64,000 nt of DNA, taken from contig NZ_CP076024.1 of the NCBI RefSeq assembly GCF_022788635.1, positions 992,001-1,056,000 of the forward strand. Reading direction: 5' to 3'. The position numbers were made by a program, and so were the translations under genes. Shown here piece after piece: positions 7,735 through 16,796 of this stretch (position 1 is the first letter of the stretch; each line of letters starts with the position of its first letter). Below the pieces are notes generated by a model. It did not search any database, was not told the origin of the DNA, and worked only from the letters and a program-made list of their open reading frames with translations. This DNA is from Methylobacter sp. S3L5C. GTDB lineage: Bacteria > Pseudomonadota > Gammaproteobacteria > Methylococcales > Methylomonadaceae.

Positions 7735-9183
7735 TCAAAGCAGCGGCAGGGTAACAATAATGGTAGCGCCTTGGCCATAGCGGCTTTCCGCCTGAATAGA
7801 GCCAAGATGTTGGCGAATAATACTATAACAAATAGACAAACCCAAACCGGTTCCTTGCCCTACCGGTGATGAAGTATGAAACGGGTCAAAGATTTTATCC
7901 AAATCACCGGCAGGAATACCGACACCCGTATCCAAAATACGCACAATAACACGATCTTCGACCATATTAACTGTAATACTTAATACACCACCGTTTGGCA
8001 TCGCATTAATGGCATTAAGAAAAATATTCATGAATACTTGCTGTAATAAACCCGATACACCCGACACCAATATAACTGTTCTTTGTAAGGTTAACTGAAT
8101 TTGAATTTTCTGCACTTTGGCTTGATTAGCGACAAGCTCGATGGTTTCGTTCAGTACGGTAACCAGATCGACTTCGCCCATTTCAGTATCCAGAGACGAA
8201 CGCGCAAAACGGAGCAGATTCTCAATAATCGCGGAGGCTTTTTGTATATTGGCCTGTATTTTTCGTGCGCATTCTTTGTGAAATTCAACGGTGATATTAT
8301 TTTCAAGTAAAAATTGTGCCGATGACGAACACACCGCCAACGGATTACGAATTTCATGGGCAATCCCACCGGCCATTACACCTAGTGCCGTTAATTTCTG
8401 TGATTGTCGCAGTTGTAATTCCAACTTACGTCGTTCCGCCAAATCACGACCCACGACTACTGTGCCTACAGCTTTGCCATAATCATCCAGCATCGGTGAA
8501 AATACCCAGGAAATCAAAATACTACCGCCTTTACTAGGCGTTAATAAATGAAACTCTGTGGTATGCGGTTCATTACTGGTTTTCATCCGCTGAAAAATCA
8601 ACCGTACCACCTGTTTTTGATTAGCGTCGCAGAGATCATAAAAAAAGCGACCATGAACTTCCTGTACACTTAAACCCGATAGTTTTTCCGCCGCTGAATT
8701 CCACGTCAATATTCGCCCTTCCGTATCAGTCGAAAGCACAATATCACTTGCGCTTTCGACTACTGATGCCAGATGCCGCTCAACTCGACGTACTTCTTCA
8801 GAGAGCCGAACCTGCTCAGTCACATCTTCCATAATCAGCATCACCTGATCATTGGGAATGGGTAGAATAGAGTAATAATAAATTCGTAGCGGCACTCCCG
8901 GAGCACGATAAGTCATTTTCTGTCCCTTGATTGCCAAGCCACTACGAAACACGTTGCGTATGCTTTCTTCAATTCCGGTACTTTGCAAAATAACCATGGG
9001 AAATACTTCCGCTAAAGGGCGACCAACGGTATTCTCTTTGCTGCGTTGACTTTTTAATAAAAAATTATCATTTACTGACAGCACCTGTAGCTTTCTATCC
9101 ACCATCAACACGGAAGACGGAATAGCGTTCAAGAGCATATCGTAGCGAACTTCAAAGTTCTTTTTAAGGGAATTATCTGACAT
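7735..9183 (-). CDS. gvrB: PAS-domain histidine kinase (GvrB-like)
   Basis: 482 residues with no membrane segment, so a cytoplasmic sensor. PAS domain 1 spans about residues 15-120 and PAS domain 2 about 140-255. The HisKA domain has H276 in GIAHEIRNPL. The HATPase_c domain follows with N box NAINAMPNGG, G1 box DTGVGIP and G2 box GTGLGLSI. The layout is NtrB-like, which suits a kinase acting on the NtrC-type regulator of the same operon (gvrA). It sits between gvpF3 and gvrC, the position of GvrB in Serratia 39006. The sensed signal is unknown; PAS domains often sense redox state, oxygen or small ligands. Confidence 0.85.
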   Translation of the reverse strand: MSDNSLKKNFEVRYDMLLNAIPSSVLMVDRKLQVLSVNDNFLLKSQRSKENTVGRPLAEVFPMVILQSTGIEESIRNVFRSGLAIKGQKMTYRAPGVPLRIYYYSILPIPNDQVMLIMEDVTEQVRLSEEVRRVERHLASVVESASDIVLSTDTEGRILTWNSAAEKLSGLSVQEVHGRFFYDLCDANQKQVVRLIFQRMKTSNEPHTTEFHLLTPSKGGSILISWVFSPMLDDYGKAVGTVVVGRDLAERRKLELQLRQSQKLTALGVMAGGIAHEIRNPLAVCSSSAQFLLENNITVEFHKECARKIQANIQKASAIIENLLRFARSSLDTEMGEVDLVTVLNETIELVANQAKVQKIQIQLTLQRTVILVSGVSGLLQQVFMNIFLNAINAMPNGGVLSITVNMVEDRVIVRILDTGVGIPAGDLDKIFDPFHTSSPVGQGTGLGLSICYSIIRQHLGSIQAESRYGQGATIIVTLPLL

Positions 9184-9207
9184 AACGGTATCTTGTTAGT
9201 TAGCCAG

Positions 9208-9861
9208 TTAACTGGCGAAATTATAGGGTGGCCAAGGTCCACTAATAAAACCCAGGTCGGTTATGCTTTCAGCCAAGGTATTGAAGCGCTCACAAAACTC
9301 TGGTAACTTTATGCGTGGCACTAGATAGCTCAACAGATAAGTATACTGTCCATTAAAAACACTAAGATCCGCGCAGTGCTGCCTATAAAGACCTGCCAAG
9401 GCCTTATTGATTAATATGGCTTGCTGCTCTGCCTGTTCAGGTATGGCGTAAGCACGTTTTCGTGCCAGTAAATAGTTATGGCCACTAACAGGCAAGGGCT
9501 TGGTAATAACTTCATCCTCGGCAGTCAAGTCTAACGTTATCCGTATACCCATTTCTTCGCAATTATCCAGCTCAGCCAAACGTACTTGGTAACGCACCTT
9601 ATATTCGTGTAAATGCTGTATAACTGTGTCTTCGTCTGCCAACACACTGCCGTAGCGCATGGGAATTACTGTAGTTTGTTGATGAATACGCATTACCTGA
9701 TCACCAAAAGCCAACACTAAAGCCGGCTCTCGACTAATTTCTGCTTCGCAGACAGTAAAGATTGCTGCCAAACCTGCCGCCTTAATTAGTCGCATGGTTG
9801 GGTCAACAACCAACAGTTCATCGTCGTCAGCAATAATGCCATACAGTAACAAGCTCATCAT
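9208..9861 (-). CDS. gvpF3: Gas vesicle protein GvpL/GvpF family (third copy)
   Basis: 217 residues of the GvpL/GvpF family, minor gas-vesicle proteins that bind GvpA and are needed at an early assembly step. Family signs are LVLAFGDQVMRIHQQ followed by VIPMRYGSVLADED (about 55-85), MGIRITLDL, and the C-terminal GPWPPYNF, the usual W-P-P-Y-N-F signature near the end. It overlaps gvpF2 by four bases (ATGA). The copies in this locus are clearly diverged paralogues rather than a recent duplication. It is shorter than GvpF1 and lacks the N-terminal extension. Confidence 0.88.
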   Translation of the reverse strand: MMSLLLYGIIADDDELLVVDPTMRLIKAAGLAAIFTVCEAEISREPALVLAFGDQVMRIHQQTTVIPMRYGSVLADEDTVIQHLHEYKVRYQVRLAELDNCEEMGIRITLDLTAEDEVITKPLPVSGHNYLLARKRAYAIPEQAEQQAILINKALAGLYRQHCADLSVFNGQYTYLLSYLVPRIKLPEFCERFNTLAESITDLGFISGPWPPYNFAS

Positions 9862-10637
9862 TCAGTAAGCTGCGAAAAACTATAAGCCGCCCACGGACCT
9901 GTCACCCGAAAATTAAAACCGTAAGCTTCATAATGTCTGCTAATGGCATTGACCTGCTGTTGAAATACCGCGACTTTTTCCACCGGCAATAAATAGGCCC
10001 AATGCAACACTTTATCGTCTGATAGACGCCGCGAATGAAAATCGCGCATGAAGGGGCTCAATTTATCTTGCAAAGAAGTCAGGCATTTTGCCAACCAGGT
10101 ATTTAACTCTCCGGTCAGCGTGCGGCGTAATTTCTGCTCTTCCAAATGGCGGCGACCGGCACTGTCGGACAAACAAAAGCGTCCCGATTGCAAGCCTTCA
10201 GCCAACAAAGTATCAACTGCCTGCTTACGATCCAGCGTTGCCTCCAGTGACCATTCCTGACAACCCGCTATGTGCTGCAACACTGCCAATACCTGGGTAG
10301 AACGACGCTTCATTTCCTGTTCTAATGCACTCAAATTGGAAAACAAGGTACCGAATGATAACGGATATACGGCACCTTGCTCCATCAGTTTATCGATGAC
10401 CAGCCCATGTCGGCAGGCACGTGGCGTTAACCACGCGATATTCTGTACATTTTTTTCTCCAACATCACCAGTATAGTCGCCTAACACCACGGAACTGAAC
10501 ACTGCATTCAAGCCAGCGTATTGGTGGGCGCTGATTAAATGCTCATCATCAACGCCTAAAATAGATGGAACTACTAAATCGGGCGAGGTAAAACCGTACA
10601 AATAAATAGCCAGTTCAGGTTGTGCATCAGCGGTCAC
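9858..10637 (-). CDS. gvpF2: Gas vesicle protein GvpL/GvpF family (second copy)
   Basis: 259 residues. The N terminus LAIYLYGFTSP and the sequence VYPLSFGTLFSNLSALE (about 92-108, matching the L-P-x-x-F-G-T segment of the family) identify GvpL/GvpF, as does the end YGFNFRVTGPWAAYSF. It is flanked by four-base overlaps with the CDC48-like ATPase gene upstream and gvpF3 downstream, so the three are translated together. GvpF and GvpL are accessory proteins of vesicle assembly; no enzymatic role is known. Confidence 0.88.
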   Translation of the reverse strand: MTADAQPELAIYLYGFTSPDLVVPSILGVDDEHLISAHQYAGLNAVFSSVVLGDYTGDVGEKNVQNIAWLTPRACRHGLVIDKLMEQGAVYPLSFGTLFSNLSALEQEMKRRSTQVLAVLQHIAGCQEWSLEATLDRKQAVDTLLAEGLQSGRFCLSDSAGRRHLEEQKLRRTLTGELNTWLAKCLTSLQDKLSPFMRDFHSRRLSDDKVLHWAYLLPVEKVAVFQQQVNAISRHYEAYGFNFRVTGPWAAYSFSQLTE

Positions 10638-12778
10638 CGAATAGCCTCATCGCCAAACATCTCTGCAATCACAGTATAAAAATCATATTGCTCTATACGT
10701 ACATCGAGTTTTATTGGTACTTCATCATTGTAATTTTGTTGTACCGTGCGACGTAATGCAGCAAGGGCTGCACGGTTACATAGCGCTGCTAATTCAGCAC
10801 CACTGGCATCAATGCAACGAGCAGCCAAGTCTTCAACATGAATATTTTCCCCCAACGGTTTATTACGCAAGTGCACTGCCAGAATTTGTTGCCGCGCCTC
10901 TTCATTGGGTAAACCCAGCTCAATGATCTCATCAAAACGCCCTGGACGTAACATCGCAGGATCTATCAAATCCGCACGATTGGTCGCCCCCATGACAAAA
11001 ACCCCTTTAAGCTCTTCCAAGCCGTCCATTTCCGATAAAAATTGACTCAATACACGCTCGGCTACATGAGAGTCAGTCGAGCCTTCGCCACGCGCGGGCA
11101 CGACTGAGTCCACTTCATCCAGAAAAATAATACACGGTGAAGCTTGACGGGCTTTGTGAAACAGTTCTCGCACACCTTGTTCAGAATCACCAACATAACG
11201 CGACATCAAGGCAGGACCTTTAACCGAGATGACGTTAACGCCACTTTCGTTGGCAATGGCTTTAGCAATCAGGGTTTTACCAACACCTGGAGGGCCTGCC
11301 AACAACAAGCCTTTAGGTGGTTTAACGCCAGCTTGTTGATAAAGCTCAGGGTATTTAATCGGCCATTGCACAGATTCTATCAAACGACGACGTAAATCAT
11401 CCAGGCCACCGACATCTTCCCAACGCACATCAGGAATATCAACAAATAGCTCACGAATGGCTGATGGTGAGACTTCACACAAAGCGGCACGAAAATCGTC
11501 CATCGTTACCGTCAACGCTGCCAGTCGCTCATAAGGTATTTCTGCCGCACTAAAATCAATTTCAGGCAGTAAGCGGCGCAACGCACTCATCGCAGCTTCG
11601 CGGCATAAGGCTTCCAAGTCAGCACCGACAAAACCGTGGGTGACATCGGCAACGACGTTCAGATCAACATCGTCATTAAGCGGCATGCCTCTACTATGAA
11701 TTTCGATAATTTCACGGCGACCTTCGCGGTCTGGAATAGGAATAGTAATTTCTCGATCAAAACGCCCTGGACGGCGCAAAGCCGGATCAATAGCATTAGG
11801 CAGATTGGTCGCCGCAATAACAATAACTTTGCCCCGGCTCTTCAAGCCATCCATTAATGCCAGTAATTGAGCGACGATACGTTTTTCTACATCACCGACG
11901 ACCTTATCACGATGCGGAGCAATGGAATCAATTTCATCCAGAAAAATAATACTGGGGCCTTTACTCCCTGCTTCCTCAAAAATTTTGCGTAAATGCGCTT
12001 CACTTTCACCGTAAAACTTGTGCACGATCTCCGGACCGCTGATAGTAAAGAATTGGGCGTCTGTTTCTTGTGCAATAATGCGGGCTATCAGCGTTTTACC
12101 ACAACCTGGAGGGCCGCTAAGTAGCACTCCTTTGGGTGCATCTATACCTAGACGTTCAAATACCTCAGGATAACGCAAAGGCAGTTCAATCATTTCCCGA
12201 ATACGTCGTACTTGACCTTTAAGACCTCCAACATCTTCATAAGACAAGCGTTGTTTACCAGGCCCCGCTCCCTTAGCTTGACCCGAACTTCCAATCACCA
12301 ACGTTGTGGTTGGATTAATCAGGACAGCTCCTTCGGGTACAGTGCTGTCGACTTTAAATTCTGCAGAACGACTACCAAATAAATGTGCGCGTAACAAATC
12401 GCCTTTTTGTACCGGCAGGCCATCAAGTAAACTGCCAATATAATCCATGTCTCGGGGACTCGGTGTAATCGTCGTTGGAATTAAGGTAATTCGCGTCGCG
12501 TGTTTACAGGGAATCGATTTAATGTCAGCTTTGTCATCCAAACTCAGACCTGCATTGCTTCTGGTCAATCCATCCAACTGCACAACGCTTTTACCGCGCA
12601 GGTCAGTATACGTTGGCATTAATTTAGCAATGCCTTTACCTTTATTACTGCTTAATTGAACGATATCACCGACTGACAGATTTAGTTTAGCCATATCAGC
12701 AGGATCTAAACGTGCGTAACCCCGTCCTATATCTTTTGGCAAAGCCTCAACGACTTTAAGTTTAAGTTCTTCAGACAT
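10634..12778 (-). CDS. CDC48/p97-like double AAA+ ATPase of the gas-vesicle locus
   Basis: 714 residues with the full CDC48/VAT layout. The N domain (about 1-185) opens with LKVVEALPKDIGRGYARLDP. The D1 AAA domain has Walker A GPPGCGKT (about 221-228) and Walker B FLDEIDS. The D2 AAA domain has Walker A GPPGVGKT (about 494-501) and Walker B FLDEVDS. Arginine fingers follow in RRPGRFD (D1) and LRPGRFD (D2). Such hexamers unfold or remodel proteins. CDC48-like ATPases recur in gas-vesicle clusters, and this one lies in the GvpZ position of the Serratia order, between gvpH and gvpF2. A role in remodelling or quality control of aggregation-prone GvpA is inferred. Both ATPase sites look intact. 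Confidence 0.85.
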   Translation of the reverse strand: MSEELKLKVVEALPKDIGRGYARLDPADMAKLNLSVGDIVQLSSNKGKGIAKLMPTYTDLRGKSVVQLDGLTRSNAGLSLDDKADIKSIPCKHATRITLIPTTITPSPRDMDYIGSLLDGLPVQKGDLLRAHLFGSRSAEFKVDSTVPEGAVLINPTTTLVIGSSGQAKGAGPGKQRLSYEDVGGLKGQVRRIREMIELPLRYPEVFERLGIDAPKGVLLSGPPGCGKTLIARIIAQETDAQFFTISGPEIVHKFYGESEAHLRKIFEEAGSKGPSIIFLDEIDSIAPHRDKVVGDVEKRIVAQLLALMDGLKSRGKVIVIAATNLPNAIDPALRRPGRFDREITIPIPDREGRREIIEIHSRGMPLNDDVDLNVVADVTHGFVGADLEALCREAAMSALRRLLPEIDFSAAEIPYERLAALTVTMDDFRAALCEVSPSAIRELFVDIPDVRWEDVGGLDDLRRRLIESVQWPIKYPELYQQAGVKPPKGLLLAGPPGVGKTLIAKAIANESGVNVISVKGPALMSRYVGDSEQGVRELFHKARQASPCIIFLDEVDSVVPARGEGSTDSHVAERVLSQFLSEMDGLEELKGVFVMGATNRADLIDPAMLRPGRFDEIIELGLPNEEARQQILAVHLRNKPLGENIHVEDLAARCIDASGAELAALCNRAALAALRRTVQQNYNDEVPIKLDVRIEQYDFYTVIAEMFGDEAIR

Positions 12779-12785
12779 GACCGCC

Positions 12786-13304
12786 TCACATTAGTAATTT
12801 AATTTCCAAAATTCCGTTATGGCAAGAACTTTTCATAGCCTTGCCGTCAAACAAACGCGGCAACACAATTTCTTTATGATATTTCTTGCTGTCTTTTTCT
12901 GCATTTAACACCAAAATATCTCCATTTAATTCTAAATGGACATCTTCATCAGCGACCCCCGGCATTTCTGCCAATATTAAAAGATGGTCACTTTCTTCAA
13001 TAATATCAATCAGCGGCTCAGAAACCTCCTGGACAGTTGTTTCACCTGTTTCTTCATCACGATGGACATTGCCGAAAGGTTCTACGCGTACTTCCTGGTT
13101 ACCATCCAGGCCCATTTTTACGGAAAAACCGTAGACTGCCTTGGTATTTTTACCGCCCCCCGTGTCAATATCGAATGACCCACTGCGCTTCAATTGTTCG
13201 CCTTTTTCTGCCAAATTACCTAATTTTTGTACCAAATCGCCCAAGCCACGTAAAATGCCTTCGACATTACTTGTTACGTTATCTTTTTTGCTGCTCATAA
13301 TCAT
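12786..13304 (-). CDS. gvpH: GvpH, Hsp20-like gas vesicle protein
   Basis: 172 residues. The first 60 or so are a charged, GvpH-type leader (NVEGILRGLGDLVQKLGNLA). The second half (about 95-172) is an alpha-crystallin/Hsp20-like beta-sandwich: LIDIIEESDHLLILAEMPGV and then DVHLELNGDILVLNA. The C-terminal I-x-I/V tail of classical small heat-shock proteins is only weakly kept (LEIKLLM). GvpH acts with other Gvp proteins in archaea, probably as a chaperone. The first ATG overlaps the gvrA stop (ATGA); a second ATG two codons later is better spaced from GAGGTG. Confidence 0.88.
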   Translation of the reverse strand: MIMSSKKDNVTSNVEGILRGLGDLVQKLGNLAEKGEQLKRSGSFDIDTGGGKNTKAVYGFSVKMGLDGNQEVRVEPFGNVHRDEETGETTVQEVSEPLIDIIEESDHLLILAEMPGVADEDVHLELNGDILVLNAEKDSKKYHKEIVLPRLFDGKAMKSSCHNGILEIKLLM

Positions 13305-14716
13305 TTCACCTCAAGGTTATTAATTTTTTTGAGTTTGGCGCGCAATGTTTTATAGTCAATATTTAAACGCCGCGCAGCTTCCGCTTTGTTGTTCCCAGTT
13401 TTTTTTAGGGTATCTTGAATAATAATCCGTTCTATTTCATCAATGTTTAACTGAGTAATTTCTCTGAGAGTTGCCCCTTCCGGGTAAAAATTTTGCATCA
13501 AATCGGGATAATTTTTTTTTGTTGGTGACGGTAATACACTCTCTCTTATCACCAAGCCCAAATCATCAATACCAACCGCTATATCAGAAACCAAGGCAGC
13601 ACGACGAATAACCGTACGTAACTCTCGCACGTTACCCGGCCAAGGATAACGTAGTAACGCCTCTTTAGCGGTAACCGAAAAATCAAGCGGTGCTTTACCT
13701 AATTCGATACAAGTTTCTGTCAAAAAACGATGCGCCAAAAATAGAATATCCTCATGACGGTTGCGTAACGGTTGAAGACGAATGACGTATTCATTCAGAC
13801 GATAATACAAATCCTCACGAAATGTGCCGTTAACGACTGCCTCCAGCAAATCTTCATTACTTGCAGCGAGTAAACGTACATTAACGGGGATGGATTTAAT
13901 TGCTCCAATACGATAAATAACACGCTCTTGTATTACGCGCAGTAATTTGGCTTGTGCCGATAAAGACATGTTGGCGATTTCATCTAAAAACAAAGTACCG
14001 CCATTGGCAGCTTCAAATTTACCTACGCACACATGATCGGCACCGGTATATGAGCCTTTTTCATGGCCAAATAATTCGTTTTCGATTAACGACTCAGACA
14101 TGGCACCACAATCAATTGGAATAAAATCAGCGGCGGCACGACGACTGGCCAAATGAATGTTTTTTGCGATCAATTCCTTGCCTGTTCCTGTTTCACCTTG
14201 AATAATAACGGAAAAATCTGTTTGCGCCACACGTACGATATCTTTTATAATTCTTTGAGTTTCCGAACTATTTCCCATTATGGCAAGAATACGATCAGAA
14301 GTATCTTTACTAACTTTGTCATTCGCATCGCATTTTTTCTCGCGCGTTAGCACAGCACGATTCACTAATTCCAATACGCGATTATTATCAAATGGTTTGG
14401 GAAGATAATCCCACGCACCTGCCTTGATGGCACAAACTGCACCCAGAATACCTGCAGTACCCGTAATAATGATTACGCGAAGTTGCGGGTACAAGACGCG
14501 AGCCTTAGCCAAAACAGCCATACCATTAGGCTCAGGAATAACGCTATCGAGTAGCAATACATCAGGTTCACGTTGTGATAATAATTTTATCGCCGTAGCA
14601 CCGTCATAACCTTGTTGGGTATGATAGCCAGCCCGCTCCAGCAGATGCGCCAGAACATCACAAATATCTTTGTCATCATCAATTATTAAAACATAACCTG
14701 AATCAATAGCTTTCAT
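13301..14716 (-). CDS. gvrA: NtrC-family sigma-54-dependent activator (GvrA-like)
   Basis: 471 residues. Receiver domain (1-120) with D57 in LLLDSVIPEPNG and a lysine in YLPKPF. AAA+ domain with Walker A GETGTGKE (174-181), the sigma-54 contact loop GSYTGA (221-226) in place of the usual GAFTGA, and Walker B TLFLDE (241-246). A C-terminal Fis-type helix-turn-helix follows (AEAARRLNIDYKTLRAKL). It should activate a -24/-12 promoter once phosphorylated, probably by GvrB, and such a promoter lies upstream of gvpA. It is the first gene of the second gas-vesicle operon, as in Serratia 39006. The loop substitution F to Y is usually tolerated. Confidence 0.88.
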   Translation of the reverse strand: MKAIDSGYVLIIDDDKDICDVLAHLLERAGYHTQQGYDGATAIKLLSQREPDVLLLDSVIPEPNGMAVLAKARVLYPQLRVIIITGTAGILGAVCAIKAGAWDYLPKPFDNNRVLELVNRAVLTREKKCDANDKVSKDTSDRILAIMGNSSETQRIIKDIVRVAQTDFSVIIQGETGTGKELIAKNIHLASRRAAADFIPIDCGAMSESLIENELFGHEKGSYTGADHVCVGKFEAANGGTLFLDEIANMSLSAQAKLLRVIQERVIYRIGAIKSIPVNVRLLAASNEDLLEAVVNGTFREDLYYRLNEYVIRLQPLRNRHEDILFLAHRFLTETCIELGKAPLDFSVTAKEALLRYPWPGNVRELRTVIRRAALVSDIAVGIDDLGLVIRESVLPSPTKKNYPDLMQNFYPEGATLREITQLNIDEIERIIIQDTLKKTGNNKAEAARRLNIDYKTLRAKLKKINNLEVK

Positions 14717-15053
14717 TGACTACATTCCTTTGTTAATTTTTTTCATTGAAAGTGTTTATAGCGTTCTTAAGGGCAACAGCAATATAATCCCCGATAGATA
14801 TAAGGCATGCATGAACTATAATTTGAGTAGTTATATAAAGATTATTTTTTAAATACTTATTCACAATAACATCACAGCCCTGTTCAAATAAGTTACAAAT
14901 ACCGGGGTAGAAGTTAAGAGCTTATTATTTTGACATAGATTATAAGTTAATTACATATAAAAACGGACTCTAACTGTTAGGCAAAAGATACTGATTTACC
15001 TATGATGTCAAATGCTGCTTACGAAACAAATATGCTGATTTATTTCCAAGTGA
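14717..15053. other. 337-bp AT-rich gap between the two gas-vesicle operons
   Basis: Contains no gene. It separates the gvpA-to-gvpY operon from the gvrA-to-gvrC operon and so should carry the gvrA promoter. One weak -24/-12-like element is listed separately; I see no convincing sigma-70 hexamer pair or hairpin. Confidence 0.5.
14777..14795 (-). promoter_or_regulatory. Weak candidate sigma-54 promoter for gvrA
   Basis: On the minus strand TCGGGGATTATATTGCT has GG and GC ten bases apart (14791-14792 and 14779-14780) and a good TTGC, but the rest of the -24 box is poor. It would start transcription about 50 bp before the gvrA ATG. Confidence 0.25.
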
Positions 15054-15635
15054 TTAGATATTCCCTACTGAACCAAGTGGTTTCCCTAATGGTTGAATAA
15101 GAACAATATCTTTGGGCAATTTCGTTTCAATATTGTGCATCAACCCCAGAAAAAGTATAGCCATTTCATTATCTTGTAACGTTTTATCAATACGTTGAGC
15201 AATATACTCATCTCTCTTGTTCAATAATATTTGCGCTACTTCCAAAGAGGATTCGGTTGACTTCCGGGGCTGTAGCAATTTCGTCGCCAAAGCATGTTCT
15301 TGTACCAGCAGCTCAGGCGATTCTGTTCCCATAAGCACGGCACCTTTTTGCATTAAAATTTGCAGTAATTTATAATTTTTACTACCAGACTCAGCGACAT
15401 CAACAACTATTTGCTTTTCTTTTCCGCACACAGGCAGACCATCCTGATAAAGTTTCAAACTTGTATAATCCAGGCCAAAATCTTCAATGGTAGTTTCGAC
15501 CATTGCCCAAAAATGTTCAACGGCAGCAAGATAATTGTCCGTTTGTTTATCCGTTCGCAAGTCACTGACTGCTTTATCTAGCGTCCCTAAATCCTCAGGG
15601 CTATGTATAATGGGAAAATAAATCAACGCGCGCAT
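15054..15635 (-). CDS. Conserved protein of unknown function in the GvpY position
   Basis: 193 residues of a bacterial family I remember only as uncharacterised. Recognisable points are FPIIHSPEDLG near the N terminus, LYQDGLPVCGKE (about 61-72), the glycine-serine turn AESGSKNYKLL (about 81-91), and AVLMGTESPELL (about 98-109). No signal peptide, membrane helix or catalytic set can be named. It is the last gene of the first gas-vesicle operon, 14 bp after gvpJ, the position held by GvpY in Serratia 39006. Homology to that protein is inferred from order, not verified. It is probably cytoplasmic. Confidence 0.55.
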   Translation of the reverse strand: MRALIYFPIIHSPEDLGTLDKAVSDLRTDKQTDNYLAAVEHFWAMVETTIEDFGLDYTSLKLYQDGLPVCGKEKQIVVDVAESGSKNYKLLQILMQKGAVLMGTESPELLVQEHALATKLLQPRKSTESSLEVAQILLNKRDEYIAQRIDKTLQDNEMAILFLGLMHNIETKLPKDIVLIQPLGKPLGSVGNI

Positions 15636-15649
15636 GAGAAAAATAATCC

Positions 15650-15982
15650 TTACTTACGTGTTTCTTCGATGATGGGCAATACGGCTTCCAAACGAGCTTC
15701 CAGGCGCTGCAAGCGATCCTCTAGCTCTATAGTCGGTAATGGCGCGGTTATTCTGGCTCTGGAATCAAACGCCGGGTTGCCCGTCCACCAATCTAAACCC
15801 ATTTCCAGAGCTTTGTCTACCGAGCAAATAAGCAGGCGGATTTCCAGTGTCAGCAATTCGACCTCAACCAAGCGAATGCGAATGTCACCGCTGATAACGA
15901 TACCTTTATCAAGTAGTCGCTCCAACAAATCGGCCACGGTAGTTGAATTCGTTGAGTGGGTTAATTTCTTATTGTCGTTCAC
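15650..15982 (-). CDS. gvpJ: Gas vesicle protein GvpJ (GvpA3-type)
   Basis: 110 residues. The GvpA-like fold is clear: TVADLLERLLDKGIVISGDI, then VEVELLTLEIRLLICSVDKA (about 15-60). A longer C-terminal tail, with LEDRLQRLEARLEAVLP as a short coiled coil, marks it as a GvpJ-type minor shell or nucleation protein rather than the main GvpA. I choose the GTG at 15982, with AAGGA eight bases upstream. An ATG 63 bases further upstream would add a segment without family resemblance. It lies between the TPR gene and the GvpY-slot gene. Confidence 0.88.
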   Translation of the reverse strand: MNDNKKLTHSTNSTTVADLLERLLDKGIVISGDIRIRLVEVELLTLEIRLLICSVDKALEMGLDWWTGNPAFDSRARITAPLPTIELEDRLQRLEARLEAVLPIIEETRK

Positions 15983-16093
15983 GGTGTAAATCCTTAAAAT
16001 TAGTTGTCCTAAAAAACAACGCAAATGCTGTCCCTTACGCCACAATGCCGAGCTTTAGTCCTGATTAAACAGAACGCTACAGTAAACTAAAGC

Positions 16094-16357
16094 TTATACA
16101 GCCGCTGTTAGCGCTTGCTCAAGTCGCTCAAGCACATCCATGGATAATCGTAACAAGCCGTCCTGCTCGTAACGTTGGGCAATGGTTAACAGCGTAGTTT
16201 GAGCGGTTTGACTTTCCTCACTGCCAGGATATTCCTCAATAATTTTTAAATAAACATCCAAAGCTTGCCGAAGTTCATCTTGTTCAAACCAAGCATTACC
16301 CATACGCAAAAGAAAGCCGCGAGTTGCCAAACTTGTATCAATAGTCGTATTAGCCAT
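16094..16357 (-). CDS. Small TPR-like protein of the gas-vesicle operon (GvpX position)
   Basis: 87 residues. A tetratricopeptide-like helical hairpin is visible: RMGNAWFEQDELRQALDVYL (about 18-37), then EEYPGSEESQTAQTTLLTIA with the Y-P-G-S turn. There is no signal peptide or enzyme motif. A good GGGGAGG ribosome site stands seven to eight bases before the ATG. It lies between gvpK and gvpJ, the place of GvpX in Serratia 39006. A scaffolding or adaptor role in assembly is inferred from the TPR. Confidence 0.65.
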   Translation of the reverse strand: MANTTIDTSLATRGFLLRMGNAWFEQDELRQALDVYLKIIEEYPGSEESQTAQTTLLTIAQRYEQDGLLRLSMDVLERLEQALTAAV

Positions 16358-16444
16358 AAAACACCTCCCCTACCGGAAATGTACTAACGGTGCACCTATG
16401 GGCAATCCATAATAGTGGTATATTTTTGTTCATTATATGCACCT

Positions 16445-16792
16445 TTATAATAATCGGCCCAAAGGGCCTAAATTAAAATTCAAATCTTCGTCTTTGAGTC
16501 CAAAAAGCTCACGCAATTTATCCAATTCCTCAGCTTGATGCATTAGCGTCGTCCCCAACTGTTCAATTTCTTCATCACTAAGTGATCCGGAATCCATACG
16601 TCTGATAGCCTGACGCTCCAGTAATTCGTGCAACAGTTTGATCAGCGTCAGGACAAGTTGTGCCAAACCATTACGAACGCGATCACCATCGATTTCTAAT
16701 TTGTGCTGAGTGCCCTGAGCAACTAATCGTTGTGTTATTGGTGGTGATAATTCCTTCATGGAAGCATGTGGTAACTGTTTATTCGTTGTCAT
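16445..16792 (-). CDS. gvpK: Gas vesicle protein GvpK
   Basis: 115 residues, typical GvpK length. The family core is present: RVRNGLAQLVLTLIKLLHEL then LLERQAIRRMDSGSLSDEEI (about 40-80), and the end DLNFNLGPLGRLL matches the usual L-N-L-G-P-L-G-x-L-L tail. GvpK is essential for vesicle formation in several systems and is a minor component or assembly factor. It lies four bases after the small GvpA paralogue. Confidence 0.92.
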   Translation of the reverse strand: MTTNKQLPHASMKELSPPITQRLVAQGTQHKLEIDGDRVRNGLAQLVLTLIKLLHELLERQAIRRMDSGSLSDEEIEQLGTTLMHQAEELDKLRELFGLKDEDLNFNLGPLGRLL

Positions 16793-16796
16793 TATT

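Noticed and set aside
7731-7805. Upstream extension of gvrC to an ATG at 7805
   Set aside because: It lies within the kinase gene end and gives sequence unlike a receiver domain.
15983-16045. Longer GvpJ start at the ATG at 16045
   Set aside because: The added residues do not resemble GvpJ, and the GTG at 15982 has AAGGA at good spacing.
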